Shown piece by piece: positions 44,273-53,100 of a stretch of 64,000 nucleotides of DNA. The stretch lies in the NCBI RefSeq assembly GCF_000696185.1, contig NZ_KK853997.1, forward strand, positions 1,235,695 to 1,299,694, written 5' to 3'. How positions within the stretch are numbered: the first letter of the stretch is position 1; each line of letters begins with the position of its first letter. The notes under the pieces were generated by a model that made no database searches, was not told the DNA's origin, and worked only from the letters and a program-made list of their open reading frames with translations. The stretch is from Kitasatospora cheerisanensis KCTC 2395. Lineage in GTDB: Bacteria > Actinomycetota > Actinomycetes > Streptomycetales > Streptomycetaceae. A program made the translations under genes and the position numbers.

Positions 44273-45391
44273 GTGGAGAACACGCACGACCCCGGGGACT
44301 ACGAGTTCGATCTCCCCGACACGCTGGTGGCGCAGGAGCCGCCCGAGGCGCGCGGTGGCCGGCGCACCGACGCCAGGCTGGCCGTGCTGCGGCGCGGCAC
44401 GGAGCAGGTGGACCACCGCGGCTTCCACGAGATCGCCGAACTCTTCGAGCCCGACGACGTGCTGGTGCTCAACAATGCGCGGGTGGTGCCGACCCTGCTG
44501 CACGGCGAGGACCAGGACGGCCGGGTGGTCGCGGTGAGCATCCACTCGCCGAACGAGGACGGCACCTGGCACTGTCTGGTGGCGCCCGAAGCGGTCTGCC
44601 GGCCCGGCGCCCGGTTCGTGCTCGGCCCCGGGCGGCAGGTCACCGGCCGGCTGCTCGCCGAGGCCGACCCGGGCGTCTGGCGGATCGAGCTCGACCCGGC
44701 CGACGGCGACACCCTCTACCGGCTCGCCGAACCGATCTACCCGGGCTACCTCAAGCAGGCCCCCGCCGACCCGGAGTACTACCAGAACACCTTCGCCTCC
44801 CGCCCCGGCGCGGTCCTGTTCCCCTCCGCCGGACGCCACTTCACGCCCGCCGTGCTGGACGAGCTGCGGGCCCGCGGCGTGGCGGTCGCCGAGGTGACGC
44901 TCCTGCTCGCGGCCCGGTCGCACCACTTCGTCCGGCAGGTGTTCCGGCAGCAGGTCGCCGCCGGCGGGGCCGGTGACGTCGAGGCGGAGGACCGGGTCGA
45001 GCGCGCCACCCGCACCAAGGGCTTCGACTTCCCGCAGGCCGAGCGCTACGAGGTCACCGCCGAGACCGCCGGGACCATCAACGAACGCCGCGCCCGCGGC
45101 GGCCGGATCATGGTGTGCGGCACCTCCGCGCTGCGCACCCTGGAGAGCGTCACCGGCGAGGACGGGCGCGTCCCGGCGGCCACCGGCTTCACCCGGCTGC
45201 ACATCGTCCCCGGCCACCGGTTCCGCGCCTGCGACGGGTTCCTGACCAACCTCCACCGGCCGAAGAGCTCCGAGCTGCTGCTCACCTCCGCGTTCACCGG
45301 CCGGCAGCCGCTGCTGGAGGTCTACCGGCGGGAGCTGATCCCCCGGAAGTACCGCTTCCACGAGTTCGGCGACTCGATGCTGATCGTCTGA
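44273..45391 (+). CDS. QueA-like SAM-dependent ribosyltransferase-isomerase
   Basis: A 372-residue QueA-family protein. Motifs: YEFDLPDTLVAQEPPE, DDVLVLNNARVVPT, GAVLFPSAGRHFT, RRARGGRIMVCGTSALRTLES, HRPKSSELLLTSAFTG and FGDSMLI. Canonical QueA moves the ribosyl group of SAM onto 7-deazaguanine in tRNA, forming epoxyqueuosine. Here it starts an operon with a PP-loop ATPase, a pyruvyltransferase and a glycosyltransferase, with no other que genes, so the acceptor may be different. GTG start 44273 with GAGG upstream. Confidence 0.9.
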   Translation: MENTHDPGDYEFDLPDTLVAQEPPEARGGRRTDARLAVLRRGTEQVDHRGFHEIAELFEPDDVLVLNNARVVPTLLHGEDQDGRVVAVSIHSPNEDGTWHCLVAPEAVCRPGARFVLGPGRQVTGRLLAEADPGVWRIELDPADGDTLYRLAEPIYPGYLKQAPADPEYYQNTFASRPGAVLFPSAGRHFTPAVLDELRARGVAVAEVTLLLAARSHHFVRQVFRQQVAAGGAGDVEAEDRVERATRTKGFDFPQAERYEVTAETAGTINERRARGGRIMVCGTSALRTLESVTGEDGRVPAATGFTRLHIVPGHRFRACDGFLTNLHRPKSSELLLTSAFTGRQPLLEVYRRELIPRKYRFHEFGDSMLIV

Positions 45392-45401
45392 GCGGGCCGT
45401 C

Positions 45402-46517
45402 GTGCTGATCGCCGAGGACATCAGGCGGACCGCGACCGCGCACGGCTGGGAGCTGTCCGCGCGGGTGCGCGCCACCGCCCCGCTCGACGTGGACCGGCTG
45501 CGCTTCACCGTGCGCGGCGGCGGACCGGACCGGGTGCCGGAGCGCGGCGACGCGTTCCTCGCCGCGCTCGTCATGCCCGCGATGAGCCTCGGCGAGGAGC
45601 TGCTGATCGACGCCCCGGTCTCCCCCCGGCTGCTCAGGTCCGCCCGCACCGTGATGGAGATCTACTCCGCCTGGTGGGAGCGGCTCCGCGAAGTCCGGGT
45701 GACCGCCACCGAGACCGCCGCCCCGACCGGCGGCGAGGACGCCGTCGGACTGTTCTTCACCACCGGAGTGGACTGCTTCTACAGCCTGCTCAAGGACGGC
45801 GAGCGCCGCGCCGAGCCCGACCACCAGCCGGTCACCGAGCTGCTGTTCGCCAACTTCGAACAGCACTCCGGCGCCGACCACGACCGGCTGGTGGAGCGGA
45901 TCGGGCAGGTGGCCGACCGGACCGGGTGCCGGGCCGTGGTGGTCGACACCGACATCCGCTCCCTCGCCAACCCGCTGGCCGCGTGGGGCACTTACCACGG
46001 TGCGGCGCTCGGCGCCGTCGCGCTGGCCGTGCAGGGCCTGCTCGGCCGCTGCCTGATCGCGGCCAGCGACCAGTACCGCCACCTGCCCCCGCTGGGCTCG
46101 CACCCCCTCCTGGACCACCTCTGGTCCACCGAGCGCCTGGAGATCGTCCACGACGGCGCCGAGGCCACCAGGACGGGCAAGGTGGAACGTCAACTCACCC
46201 GCTCCGCACTGGCCCTGGACAACCTCGGGGTGTGCTGGCGCAGCCGGCCCGGGCACAACTGCGGCACGTGCGAGAAGTGCCTGCGGACCATGGCCGCGCT
46301 GGAACTGGCCGGCGCGCTCCGGCACTGCCGCACCCTGCCCCCGGTGCTCGACCTCCGGCAACTGCGCACCGTCCCGATCGAGTCGGAGGACGCCCGGGTC
46401 TCGATGCGCGAGGTGGCGCTCGACGCCAGGGCGCGCGGGCGGCACGACATCGCCGACGCCGCCGAACACGCCCTCGCCCGCCCGCTGCCCGACCCGTCCG
46501 GGACGGCCGCCCGGTGA
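45402..46517 (+). CDS. PP-loop ATPase-like protein with Cys cluster
   Basis: A 371-residue protein. LFFTTGVDCFYSLLKD (about 113-128) occupies the position of the SGGVDS PP-loop. Downstream are WGTYHGAALGAVALAV, GSHPLLDHLWSTERLEIVHDG and GHNCGTCEKCLRTMAAL, a Cys-x2-Cys-x2-Cys set with an upstream Cys (GVCWRS) that probably binds zinc. The layout is like QueC and related adenylating enzymes, and unnamed relatives often sit in polysaccharide clusters. The loop is altered (Thr-Thr for Ser-Gly and Cys for Ser). It starts 10 bases after the QueA-like stop and overlaps the pyruvyltransferase gene. Confidence 0.75.
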   Translation: MLIAEDIRRTATAHGWELSARVRATAPLDVDRLRFTVRGGGPDRVPERGDAFLAALVMPAMSLGEELLIDAPVSPRLLRSARTVMEIYSAWWERLREVRVTATETAAPTGGEDAVGLFFTTGVDCFYSLLKDGERRAEPDHQPVTELLFANFEQHSGADHDRLVERIGQVADRTGCRAVVVDTDIRSLANPLAAWGTYHGAALGAVALAVQGLLGRCLIAASDQYRHLPPLGSHPLLDHLWSTERLEIVHDGAEATRTGKVERQLTRSALALDNLGVCWRSRPGHNCGTCEKCLRTMAALELAGALRHCRTLPPVLDLRQLRTVPIESEDARVSMREVALDARARGRHDIADAAEHALARPLPDPSGTAAR

Positions 46518-47611
46518 CCGCCCCGGCCGGTTCCAACCCCGGACTCCGACTGCGCTCCGCCGTAAGGGAGTTGATCGAGCCCGGGAGCCGCTGCGCGCTG
46601 ATCGACTTCCCGCACCACGCCAACGTCGGCGACAGCGCGATCTGGCTCGGCGAACGCACCCTGCTGAACGAACTGGACGTCGACCTGGTCTACACCGCCG
46701 ACCTGGACAGCTTCTCGGAGACGGCGCTGCGCGAACGACTGCCCAGCGGCACCGTCCTGCTGCACGGCGGCGGCAACCTGGGCGACCTCTGGCCGCACCA
46801 CCAGCGGCTGCGGGAACGCGTCATCGGCGCCTTCCCCCGGCACCGGATCGTCCAACTGCCGCAGTCCGTGCACTTCGGCGACCCGGACGCGCTCGACCGG
46901 GCCCGCCGGGTCTTCGACGCCCACCCCGACCTGACGCTGCTGCTGCGCGACCACCGGAGCCTGCGCGCGGCCCGCCGGGCGTTCCGGACGCCCGCCGTGC
47001 TCTGCCCCGACGCCGCCTTCGCGCTCCCGCCGCTCCGGCCCCGGCCCGGTCGGCCCGAGCGGCGGATCCTCTGGCTGAGCCGCACCGACCACGAGGCCGC
47101 GCCGCACCCCGGCCCGGACCTCGGCGCCGGCACCGGCACCGGCCCGGGCATCGAGGTGCACCGCACCGACTGGCGGGCGCAGGAGGGCGCGGACGACAGC
47201 TGGATCGCGGCGCTGCGAGCGGTCTCCCGCGACCTGGACGCGGCCACGACGGGCCTCCGCCGCACCGCGGACCGCACCGCCGACCGCACCGCCGACCGGT
47301 CGGCCGACCGCACCGCCGCCCGCACCGCCGCCGAGCTGCTGCGCTGCTACGACCGGCACGCCGCACTCCAACTGCTGCGCGGCTGCCGGCTGTTGAGCAG
47401 TGCCCGCGCCGTGGTCACCGATCGGCTGCACGCCCATCTGCTGTCCGGACTCCTCGGCCTGCCGCACGTCCTCCTCGACGACCGGTACGGCAAGGTGCGC
47501 GGGTACTGGGAGACCTGGAGCCGGCACCGGTGGCCCGAGGTGCACTTCGCGTCGACACCCGGCCGGGCGATCCGGGAGGCCGAACTGCTGGCGGGCGGGC
47601 GGCCCGGATGA
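46514..47611 (+). CDS. Polysaccharide pyruvyl transferase-family protein
   Basis: A 365-residue protein. N-terminal IDFPHHANVGDSAIWLGERTLL, VLLHGGGNLGDLWPHHQRLR, RIVQLPQSVHFGD and C-terminal VTDRLHAHLLSGLLGLPHVLLDDRYGKVRGY are the family signature. These enzymes attach ketal-linked pyruvate to sugars. A tandem ADRT-type four-residue repeat near residues 255-275 is unusual. GTG 46514 overlaps the previous stop by 4 bases. With the GT2 gene it points to synthesis of a pyruvylated surface glycan or glycoconjugate. Confidence 0.9.
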   Translation: MTAPAGSNPGLRLRSAVRELIEPGSRCALIDFPHHANVGDSAIWLGERTLLNELDVDLVYTADLDSFSETALRERLPSGTVLLHGGGNLGDLWPHHQRLRERVIGAFPRHRIVQLPQSVHFGDPDALDRARRVFDAHPDLTLLLRDHRSLRAARRAFRTPAVLCPDAAFALPPLRPRPGRPERRILWLSRTDHEAAPHPGPDLGAGTGTGPGIEVHRTDWRAQEGADDSWIAALRAVSRDLDAATTGLRRTADRTADRTADRSADRTAARTAAELLRCYDRHAALQLLRGCRLLSSARAVVTDRLHAHLLSGLLGLPHVLLDDRYGKVRGYWETWSRHRWPEVHFASTPGRAIREAELLAGGRPG

Positions 47612-48495
47612 ACGGCGCCCCGTGGACACCGGAACTGGTCAGCGTGGTCATCCCCGCGCTGAACGCCGCCCCGGTCCTCCCCGACCAGTTGACGGCCCTG
47701 GCCGGGCAGGACTACTCCGGCCCCTGGGAGGTCGTGGTGGCCGACAACGGGTCCACCGACGGGACGGCCGCCGTGGCCCTGCGCTGGCAGCACCGGCTGC
47801 CCGGGCTGCGGGTGGTCGACGCCGCCGCACGCAAGGGCATCAACCACGCCCGCAACGCCGGGGCGGCCGCGGCCCGCGGTGACTACCTGGTCTTCTGCGA
47901 CGCCGACGACGCGGCCACCCCCGGCTGGCTGCGGGCGATGACCGCGGCGGCCCGCGAGGCCGACCTGGTCGGCGGCTACCCGGAGCCGTACGCCGTCGGC
48001 CACCACCGCGCCTGCTCCTGGCGGGCGCCGGTCCACCCGCCCGACCGGCTGCCCGAGAAGATGGGCTTCCTTCCGGTCGCCCTGGGCGCCACCCTCGGCG
48101 TCCGGGCGGAGGTGCTGCGGGCGCTCGGCGGTTTCAACGAGGAGTACGCCGGTGGCGGCGACGAGGTCGAGTTCTGCTGGCGGGCCCAACTCGCCTCGTA
48201 CACCATCGACTTCGCACCGGACGCCGTGATGCGCTACCGGGTCCGCGAGCAGGCCCGGGCAGTCGCCCGCCAGGGCTTCGGCTACGGCCGGGGCGACGCC
48301 CTCCTGATGCGCGACTTCCGCACCCACGGCCTGCCCCCGGTCACCGTCCTGACAGCCGCCCGCACCTGGTACCGACTGGCCCGGCGGATCCCCGAGATCG
48401 CCTCCCCCGAACTCTACGGACGCTGGTGGTTCGACGCCGCCTGGCGCGCAGGCCGCCTGGTCGGCAGCATCCACCATCGCGTCTTCTGCCTCTGA
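47608..48495 (+). CDS. Family 2 glycosyltransferase
   Basis: A 295-residue GT-A enzyme. SVVIPALNAAPVLPDQLTAL, EVVVADNGSTDGTAAVA and DYLVFCDADDAATPGWLRAM carry the nucleotide-sugar fold and the metal-binding DxD. AGGGDEVEFCWRAQLA is the acceptor-site ED-type motif. The donor is not deducible. It overlaps the pyruvyltransferase gene by 4 bases (ATGA), so all four genes from 44273 are one translational unit. Decayed copies of its 3' end lie downstream. Confidence 0.92.
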   Translation: MNGAPWTPELVSVVIPALNAAPVLPDQLTALAGQDYSGPWEVVVADNGSTDGTAAVALRWQHRLPGLRVVDAAARKGINHARNAGAAAARGDYLVFCDADDAATPGWLRAMTAAAREADLVGGYPEPYAVGHHRACSWRAPVHPPDRLPEKMGFLPVALGATLGVRAEVLRALGGFNEEYAGGGDEVEFCWRAQLASYTIDFAPDAVMRYRVREQARAVARQGFGYGRGDALLMRDFRTHGLPPVTVLTAARTWYRLARRIPEIASPELYGRWWFDAAWRAGRLVGSIHHRVFCL

Positions 48496-48833
48496 GCAGC
48501 CAGACCGATTGCCGCCGCCCCGGCCCAACCCGGCTCTCGCCCACCGGAGTTCACACCCGCCGCATCTTGCGGGCCCGGGCCGCGGTCCGCACCTGGTACC
48601 GCCCGGCGAACGCGGCCTGACGGGCGGCCCGCCGGTCGGCAGCATCCGCCGTCGCACCCGCTACCAGTGAGCAACCAGACCGATTGCCGCCGCACCGTGG
48701 CCCAACTCGCCTCCCACCCAAGGGAGTTCACACCTACTGCAGCTGCGGGCCCGGGCCGCGGTCCGCACCTGGTACCGCCCGACGAACGCGGCCTGATGGG
48801 CCGACTGATCGGCAGCGCTCGATCAGCCGCGCG
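48485..48833 (+). repeat. Two degenerate 175-bp tandem copies after the GT2 gene
   Basis: TGAGCAGCCAGACCGATTGC at 48493 recurs, with one change, at 48668. TTCACACC recurs, and GTCCGCACCTGGTACCG at 48585 recurs at 48761. Each copy carries GTCGGCAGC-type sequence matching the 3' part of the GT2 gene (GTCGGCAGCATCC near 48460; RTWYR codons near 48360). The period is about 175 bases. This region (48496-48822) holds no gene. Confidence 0.75.
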
Positions 48834-49620
48834 CGGCAGTTGCGGCTACGGGGAGCGGGTCGGTGAGGGGGCGGCCGAGGAGCTTCTCCAGGGTCGGGTC
48901 GGTGGCGGACAGGAAGTCGTGGCGGATCGCGGTGGCGAGGGAGCTGAGCATCGGGGGCTGGAAGGGCAGGAGGCCCGGGGCGGCGAGGATGCGGGTGCGG
49001 TAGGTGGCGAGGTCGACGTCGTGGTGGGTGAGGTCGAGGGCCGCGGCGACCTGGGCGGCGGTGATCGGGGTGCCGACGAGGTCGTGGACGAGTCCGGTGT
49101 GCGGGGCGGGGTCGGCGGCGACCCGGGCGGCGGCCTCGGCGAGGTCGGCGCGGGCGACGGCGGCCAACGCGCCGTCGGCGAAGGGGGATTGGAGGCCGTC
49201 GGGGGTGGGGGCCAGCAGGCTGCCGAAGAGTTCGGCGTAGAGGCCGTTGCGGAGGATCGTCCAGGGCAGGCCGGTGTCCCGGATCAGTCGTTCGGTGGCG
49301 CGGTGGGCCGCCGCGAAGGCGAGGTGGTCGCCGGCGGTGGTGAGGCTGGTGTAGACGACGTGGGAGACGCCGTCGCGGACGGCCGCGTCGAGGACGGCGG
49401 CGTGGCGGGCGAGGACCACGTCGTCCTCCGCGTAGCCGGCCGAGATCAGCAGCAGGGTGCCGGCGCCGTGCAGGTCGAGGCCGGCGGGGTCGTCGAAGTC
49501 GAGGTGGCGCATGCCCTCACCGGGGGTGCGGCTGCCGCCCTCGGCCGGGACGCCCGCGGCGTGCAGCGCGGCGAGGGCCGCCGCACCGAGGTTCCCGCTC
49601 GCTCCGGTCACCAGAATCAT
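48823..49620 (-). CDS. NmrA-like NAD(P)-binding protein
   Basis: A 265-residue atypical SDR. VTGASGNLGAAALAAL is the glycine-rich cofactor motif at residues 4-19. GVSHVVYTSLTTAGD and RATERLIRDTGLPWTILRNGLYAE match the NmrA/QOR2 family, which often acts as an NAD(P)H-sensing redox regulator or a quinone reductase. It is divergent from an HxlR regulator, an arrangement common for such pairs, and probably induced by electrophiles. GGGA lies about 7 bases before ATG 49620. Confidence 0.92.
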   Translation of the reverse strand: MILVTGASGNLGAAALAALHAAGVPAEGGSRTPGEGMRHLDFDDPAGLDLHGAGTLLLISAGYAEDDVVLARHAAVLDAAVRDGVSHVVYTSLTTAGDHLAFAAAHRATERLIRDTGLPWTILRNGLYAELFGSLLAPTPDGLQSPFADGALAAVARADLAEAAARVAADPAPHTGLVHDLVGTPITAAQVAAALDLTHHDVDLATYRTRILAAPGLLPFQPPMLSSLATAIRHDFLSATDPTLEKLLGRPLTDPLPVAATAARG

Positions 49621-49649
49621 GATCAGTCCCAGCCTTTCGCCGTCGTCCG

Positions 49650-49679
49650 CACTGGTTCTCTTCGGTAACCAGTGGCTAC
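49650..49679. promoter_or_regulatory. Operator region of the NmrA/HxlR pair
   Basis: CACTGGTT (49650-49657) and AACCAGTG (49667-49674) form a perfect 8-bp inverted repeat. It overlaps a second one, GTAACC-AGT-GGCTAC (49665-49679), matching at five of six positions. Confidence 0.6.
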
Positions 49680-49725
49680 GGTTGATCCTCGACCGCGCGC
49701 CGATCGCCCACAAGGAGGCAGTTCG

Positions 49726-50145
49726 ATGTCACCGACGCACACCGGAGTAACCACCCCGGCCGCGCTCGACCCGTGCGGGCGGCACGACCATCCGGACTGC
49801 GGGATCCGGGACGTGCTGGACCGGATCGGCGACAAGTGGTCGGTCCTGGTGATCGTCGAACTCGCGGGCGGGCCACGGCGGTTCAGGGAGTTGCAGCGCG
49901 CCGTGGAGGGCATCTCGCAGCGCATGCTGACGCTCACCGTCCGCCGGCTGGAGCGTGACGGGCTGGTTCGGCGCACCGTCTACCCGACCGTCCCGGCGCA
50001 GGTCGACTACCGGCTGACCGAGACGGGCGCGGGCCTGACGCACCTGGTGAAGGCGCTCGCCGACTGGTCGCTGGCGCACCGCGGGGTGATCGCCGAGGCC
50101 CGGCACGCCTACGACGCGGCGCACCCGGAGAACGGGATCCGCTGA
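49726..50145 (+). CDS. HxlR-family transcriptional regulator
   Basis: A 139-residue winged-helix protein. [53 protein letters not shown] and [12 protein letters not shown] are the HxlR core. The N-terminal Cys in [15 protein letters not shown] could serve as a thiol sensor, as in HypR/YodB-type members. AAGGAGG lies 8 bases before the ATG. It is divergent from the NmrA-like gene and is probably its regulator. Confidence 0.94.
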   Translation: MSPTHTGVTTPAALDPCGRHDHPDCGIRDVLDRIGDKWSVLVIVELAGGPRRFRELQRAVEGISQRMLTLTVRRLERDGLVRRTVYPTVPAQVDYRLTETGAGLTHLVKALADWSLAHRGVIAEARHAYDAAHPENGIR

Positions 50146-50150
50146 GGGCC

Positions 50151-50174
50151 CGGGAGGGCGGGGCCGCCCTCCCG
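50151..50174. terminator. Bidirectional terminator
   Basis: CGGGAGGGCGG (50151-50161) pairs with CCGCCCTCCCG (50164-50174), a perfect 11-bp stem between the HxlR gene and the convergent multicopper oxidase gene. Confidence 0.7.
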
Positions 50175-50185
50175 GACGCGTGGGC

Positions 50186-53100
50186 TCAGTCGGGGATCCG
50201 GCGGAGGCCGGTGCCCGCCGCTGGGACCTGGAGCGGGTCGGAGACGGACTTCGCGGTCAGGCTCGGGAAGGGGCCGCCGTGGCCGACGGTGTTGAGCGCG
50301 ACCACCCGGTAGGTGTAGGCGTTCGCCGGCGAGGAGGTCATGTCGACGAAGACGCGGTCCTGGTGGGTATTGGGCTGGTCCAGTGGCGAGGCGATCGTCC
50401 CGACGTCGGTCCAGGTGGTGCCGTCGGCGGAACGCTGGACCGTGAACGACGTCTCGGTGATCGAGTTGTCCCGCCACCGGAGTTGGACCTTGGCGTTGCC
50501 GCCCTGGCCGGCCACCGTAGCGCTCAGGCCGTCGGGTTTGGCGGGCGGCAGGGCGAGCGATTCGGGCCGCATCATGTCCATCTCCTCGTGGCTGAGGATG
50601 TGGCAGTGGATGACGTACTCCCAGCCGTAGTTGACCAGTTGGTTGGTGATCGCCGGCGTCGGGTTGCCCTGCGGGTCGACGTTGTTGAACATCGAGGTGT
50701 CGCCGGCCGGCATCGCCGGGTCCAGCAGCCGTACCGAGTTGGGCACTTCGAAGGGCGTGGTGGGCACCACCGGGCGCAGCGCGACGACGGTGTCCTCCAG
50801 TGGGCTCATCCGCACGGTGTCCTTCCAGCCGAGTTCGTTGGCGTCCGGCCGGAGGACGATGTTGTCCCAGGTGACCCGGTTGAGCAGTTGGACGTCGTAG
50901 AGGTGGAAGTGCATCGGGTGGGTGTCCACGCCGTTGTGGGTGAAGCGCCAGATCTGGGTGCCGTCGGCGGTGGATCCGATCGGGGTGACCTTCATGTCGC
51001 CGCGGGGCAGATTGGTGCCGTCGACGAGTTCGGTCGGCGGGTTGATGTAGGGGTAGAGGGTGACGTTCTGGGCTCCGGGGGTGGGTGGTTGGGCCTCGAC
51101 GCCGAGGGTGGCCTGCATGCGGCCGTAGGCGTCGAAGCTCGTGGCGTTCATCTCGTCGTGGATGGCCTTGGGTTGCAGGGGAAGCGTGCTCCTCGCGGTC
51201 GGCGCCTTGAGGGTGTTGAAGTTGAAGCTCGTGGTGTCGTTGACCCGGACCAGTCCGTCGCAGGTGTTCACGGTGGAGTTGGCGGTGTTGCAGTTGCTGC
51301 CGTTGGCGAACCCGGTGCCGTAGGCGGAGTTGTACGCGGCCTGGCCGACGATGATCGGGTTCTGGCCCGATTCGAAGACGCCGGAGCCGTCGGCGTGGTG
51401 CCGGAACGCGGCCTGGAGCTTCGCCAGGTTGAACGCCGGGGCGGGCGCGGTGTTCGCCACGGTCACCTGCATCACGGTGCGGGTGTTGGGGCCGTAGCCG
51501 GGCATGGTGGTGGGTGCGCCGGCGGGGGCGAGGTCGGGCCCGCCGGTGTAGTAGTCGTAGGAGGCGATGCGGGCCGGGTAGGCGGCGGGCGCGTCGTTGT
51601 AGAGGATCAGGGTCTTGCCGGCGAACTTCGAGAAGTCGACCAGCACGTCGGCCCGTTCGGCGGGGGCGACGACCAGGGAGTGCTTGTCGACGTTGCCGAC
51701 GTCGAAGCGGGTCGGGTCGGTGATCCAGGTGGTCGGCTGCTGGCCGTCGATGACGGCGGGGGCGGGCAGGAAGCCGCCCTCGTTGGCGATCTGGATCCAG
51801 CTCGGTCCGGCCGCGGCGTTGTGCGCGTCGACGGGGGTGGGTGACACGTTGGGGTCGGTCCGGGCGGCCTTCAACTCGTCCGGTTTGAGGGCGACTTCGG
51901 TGGTGCCGTCGCCCTGGTTCGGGTCGGCGGTGTACCACTGGAAGTTGAAGAACCGGTCGTTGGCGGCGTTGAGCAGCCGCAGCCGGTAGGTCTTCGGCTG
52001 GACGGTCAGCCTGGGGTAGGCGACGCCGTTGACCAGGGGCGTGTCGTTGAACTGCTCCATGCCCATGGAGATGTTGGGGGTGCCGGGGATCTGTTCGGGC
52101 TCGCAGTACGGGGCGGCCTGGTACTGCCAGGTCGTCGGGTCGTCCAGCTTGCAGTGCGGGTCGTGGTACGGGTTGGGGATCGGCCCGTAGGTGGTGTCGC
52201 CGGCCGGCGGCCAGAACCAGGGCCCGTACATCCAGCGGCCGTAGGAGCTCATGCCGCTCGGGTCGCCGGGGTTCTGCGCGGGCATGTAGACGTGGTGGTA
52301 CCAGAAGCTGCCCTTTCCGCCCCAGCGGGCGGCGTCCCAGGTCGGGTCCTGGCCGTAGGAGACCCGGCCGCCGCCCGCGTCGAACCGGTCCTTCAACTGG
52401 GAGTCGTCGGGCACGAAGGTGCGGTCCTGGACCAGCAGGGGGAGGGTCGACGCGGCGTCGGGGATGGTGCCGCTGCTGATCAGCGCCTTCTCGGTGTCGT
52501 CGGTGATGGTGTAGCCGGCGGCCTCTCCCGCGTACACGTTCAGGCGGGTGATGCCGTAGGAGTGGTCGTGGTAGAACATCAGCCGCGCGCTCTGCTGGTT
52601 CGCGTAGTAGAACGTCGAGCAGCCGTCGTCGGCGGCGGCGCACAGGGTGGCGCCTGCGCCGTCCACCATGTCGGGCACGTTCTGCACGCCGACGCCCTGC
52701 GGCCAGTCGGTCTGCTCGCCGGCGGGGGTGATCCACTGGTGCGGGGTGCCGTCGCTGATCCACGGGGTGATGCCGCCGTGCAGGTGCAGGGTGGCCCGGT
52801 TGTCCTGGTAGCAGCCGGACTTGGCGCCGGTGCAGGGCGGGTTGCGGACCTGGTCGGTGACGGTGGAGTCGTTGCCGGGGGCGGGCATCGCCATCGGGCC
52901 CATGCCGGCGCCCATGCCGGTGCTGTCCACCGGGAGGAACAGGTCGCCGGCGGCGCCGGTGGGCAGCAGGTTGCGGAACACGATCCGCACCGGCCGGTCC
53001 TTGGTCGCGGCGATCAGCGGGCCCATCCACTGCGGTGCGGCGACGCCGGTGTACGGCAGTTGCTGCCGGGTGCCGTCCATCAGCTCGTTGTACAGCGGGA

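Noticed and set aside
48414..48731. Minus-strand frame across the GT2 end and repeats
   Set aside because: Its apparent internal repetition comes from the 175-bp DNA repeats; no coding bias or start signal.
50180..51844. Long plus-strand frame opposite the multicopper oxidase
   Set aside because: Gly/Val/Arg-rich mirror of the oxidase gene with no family features.
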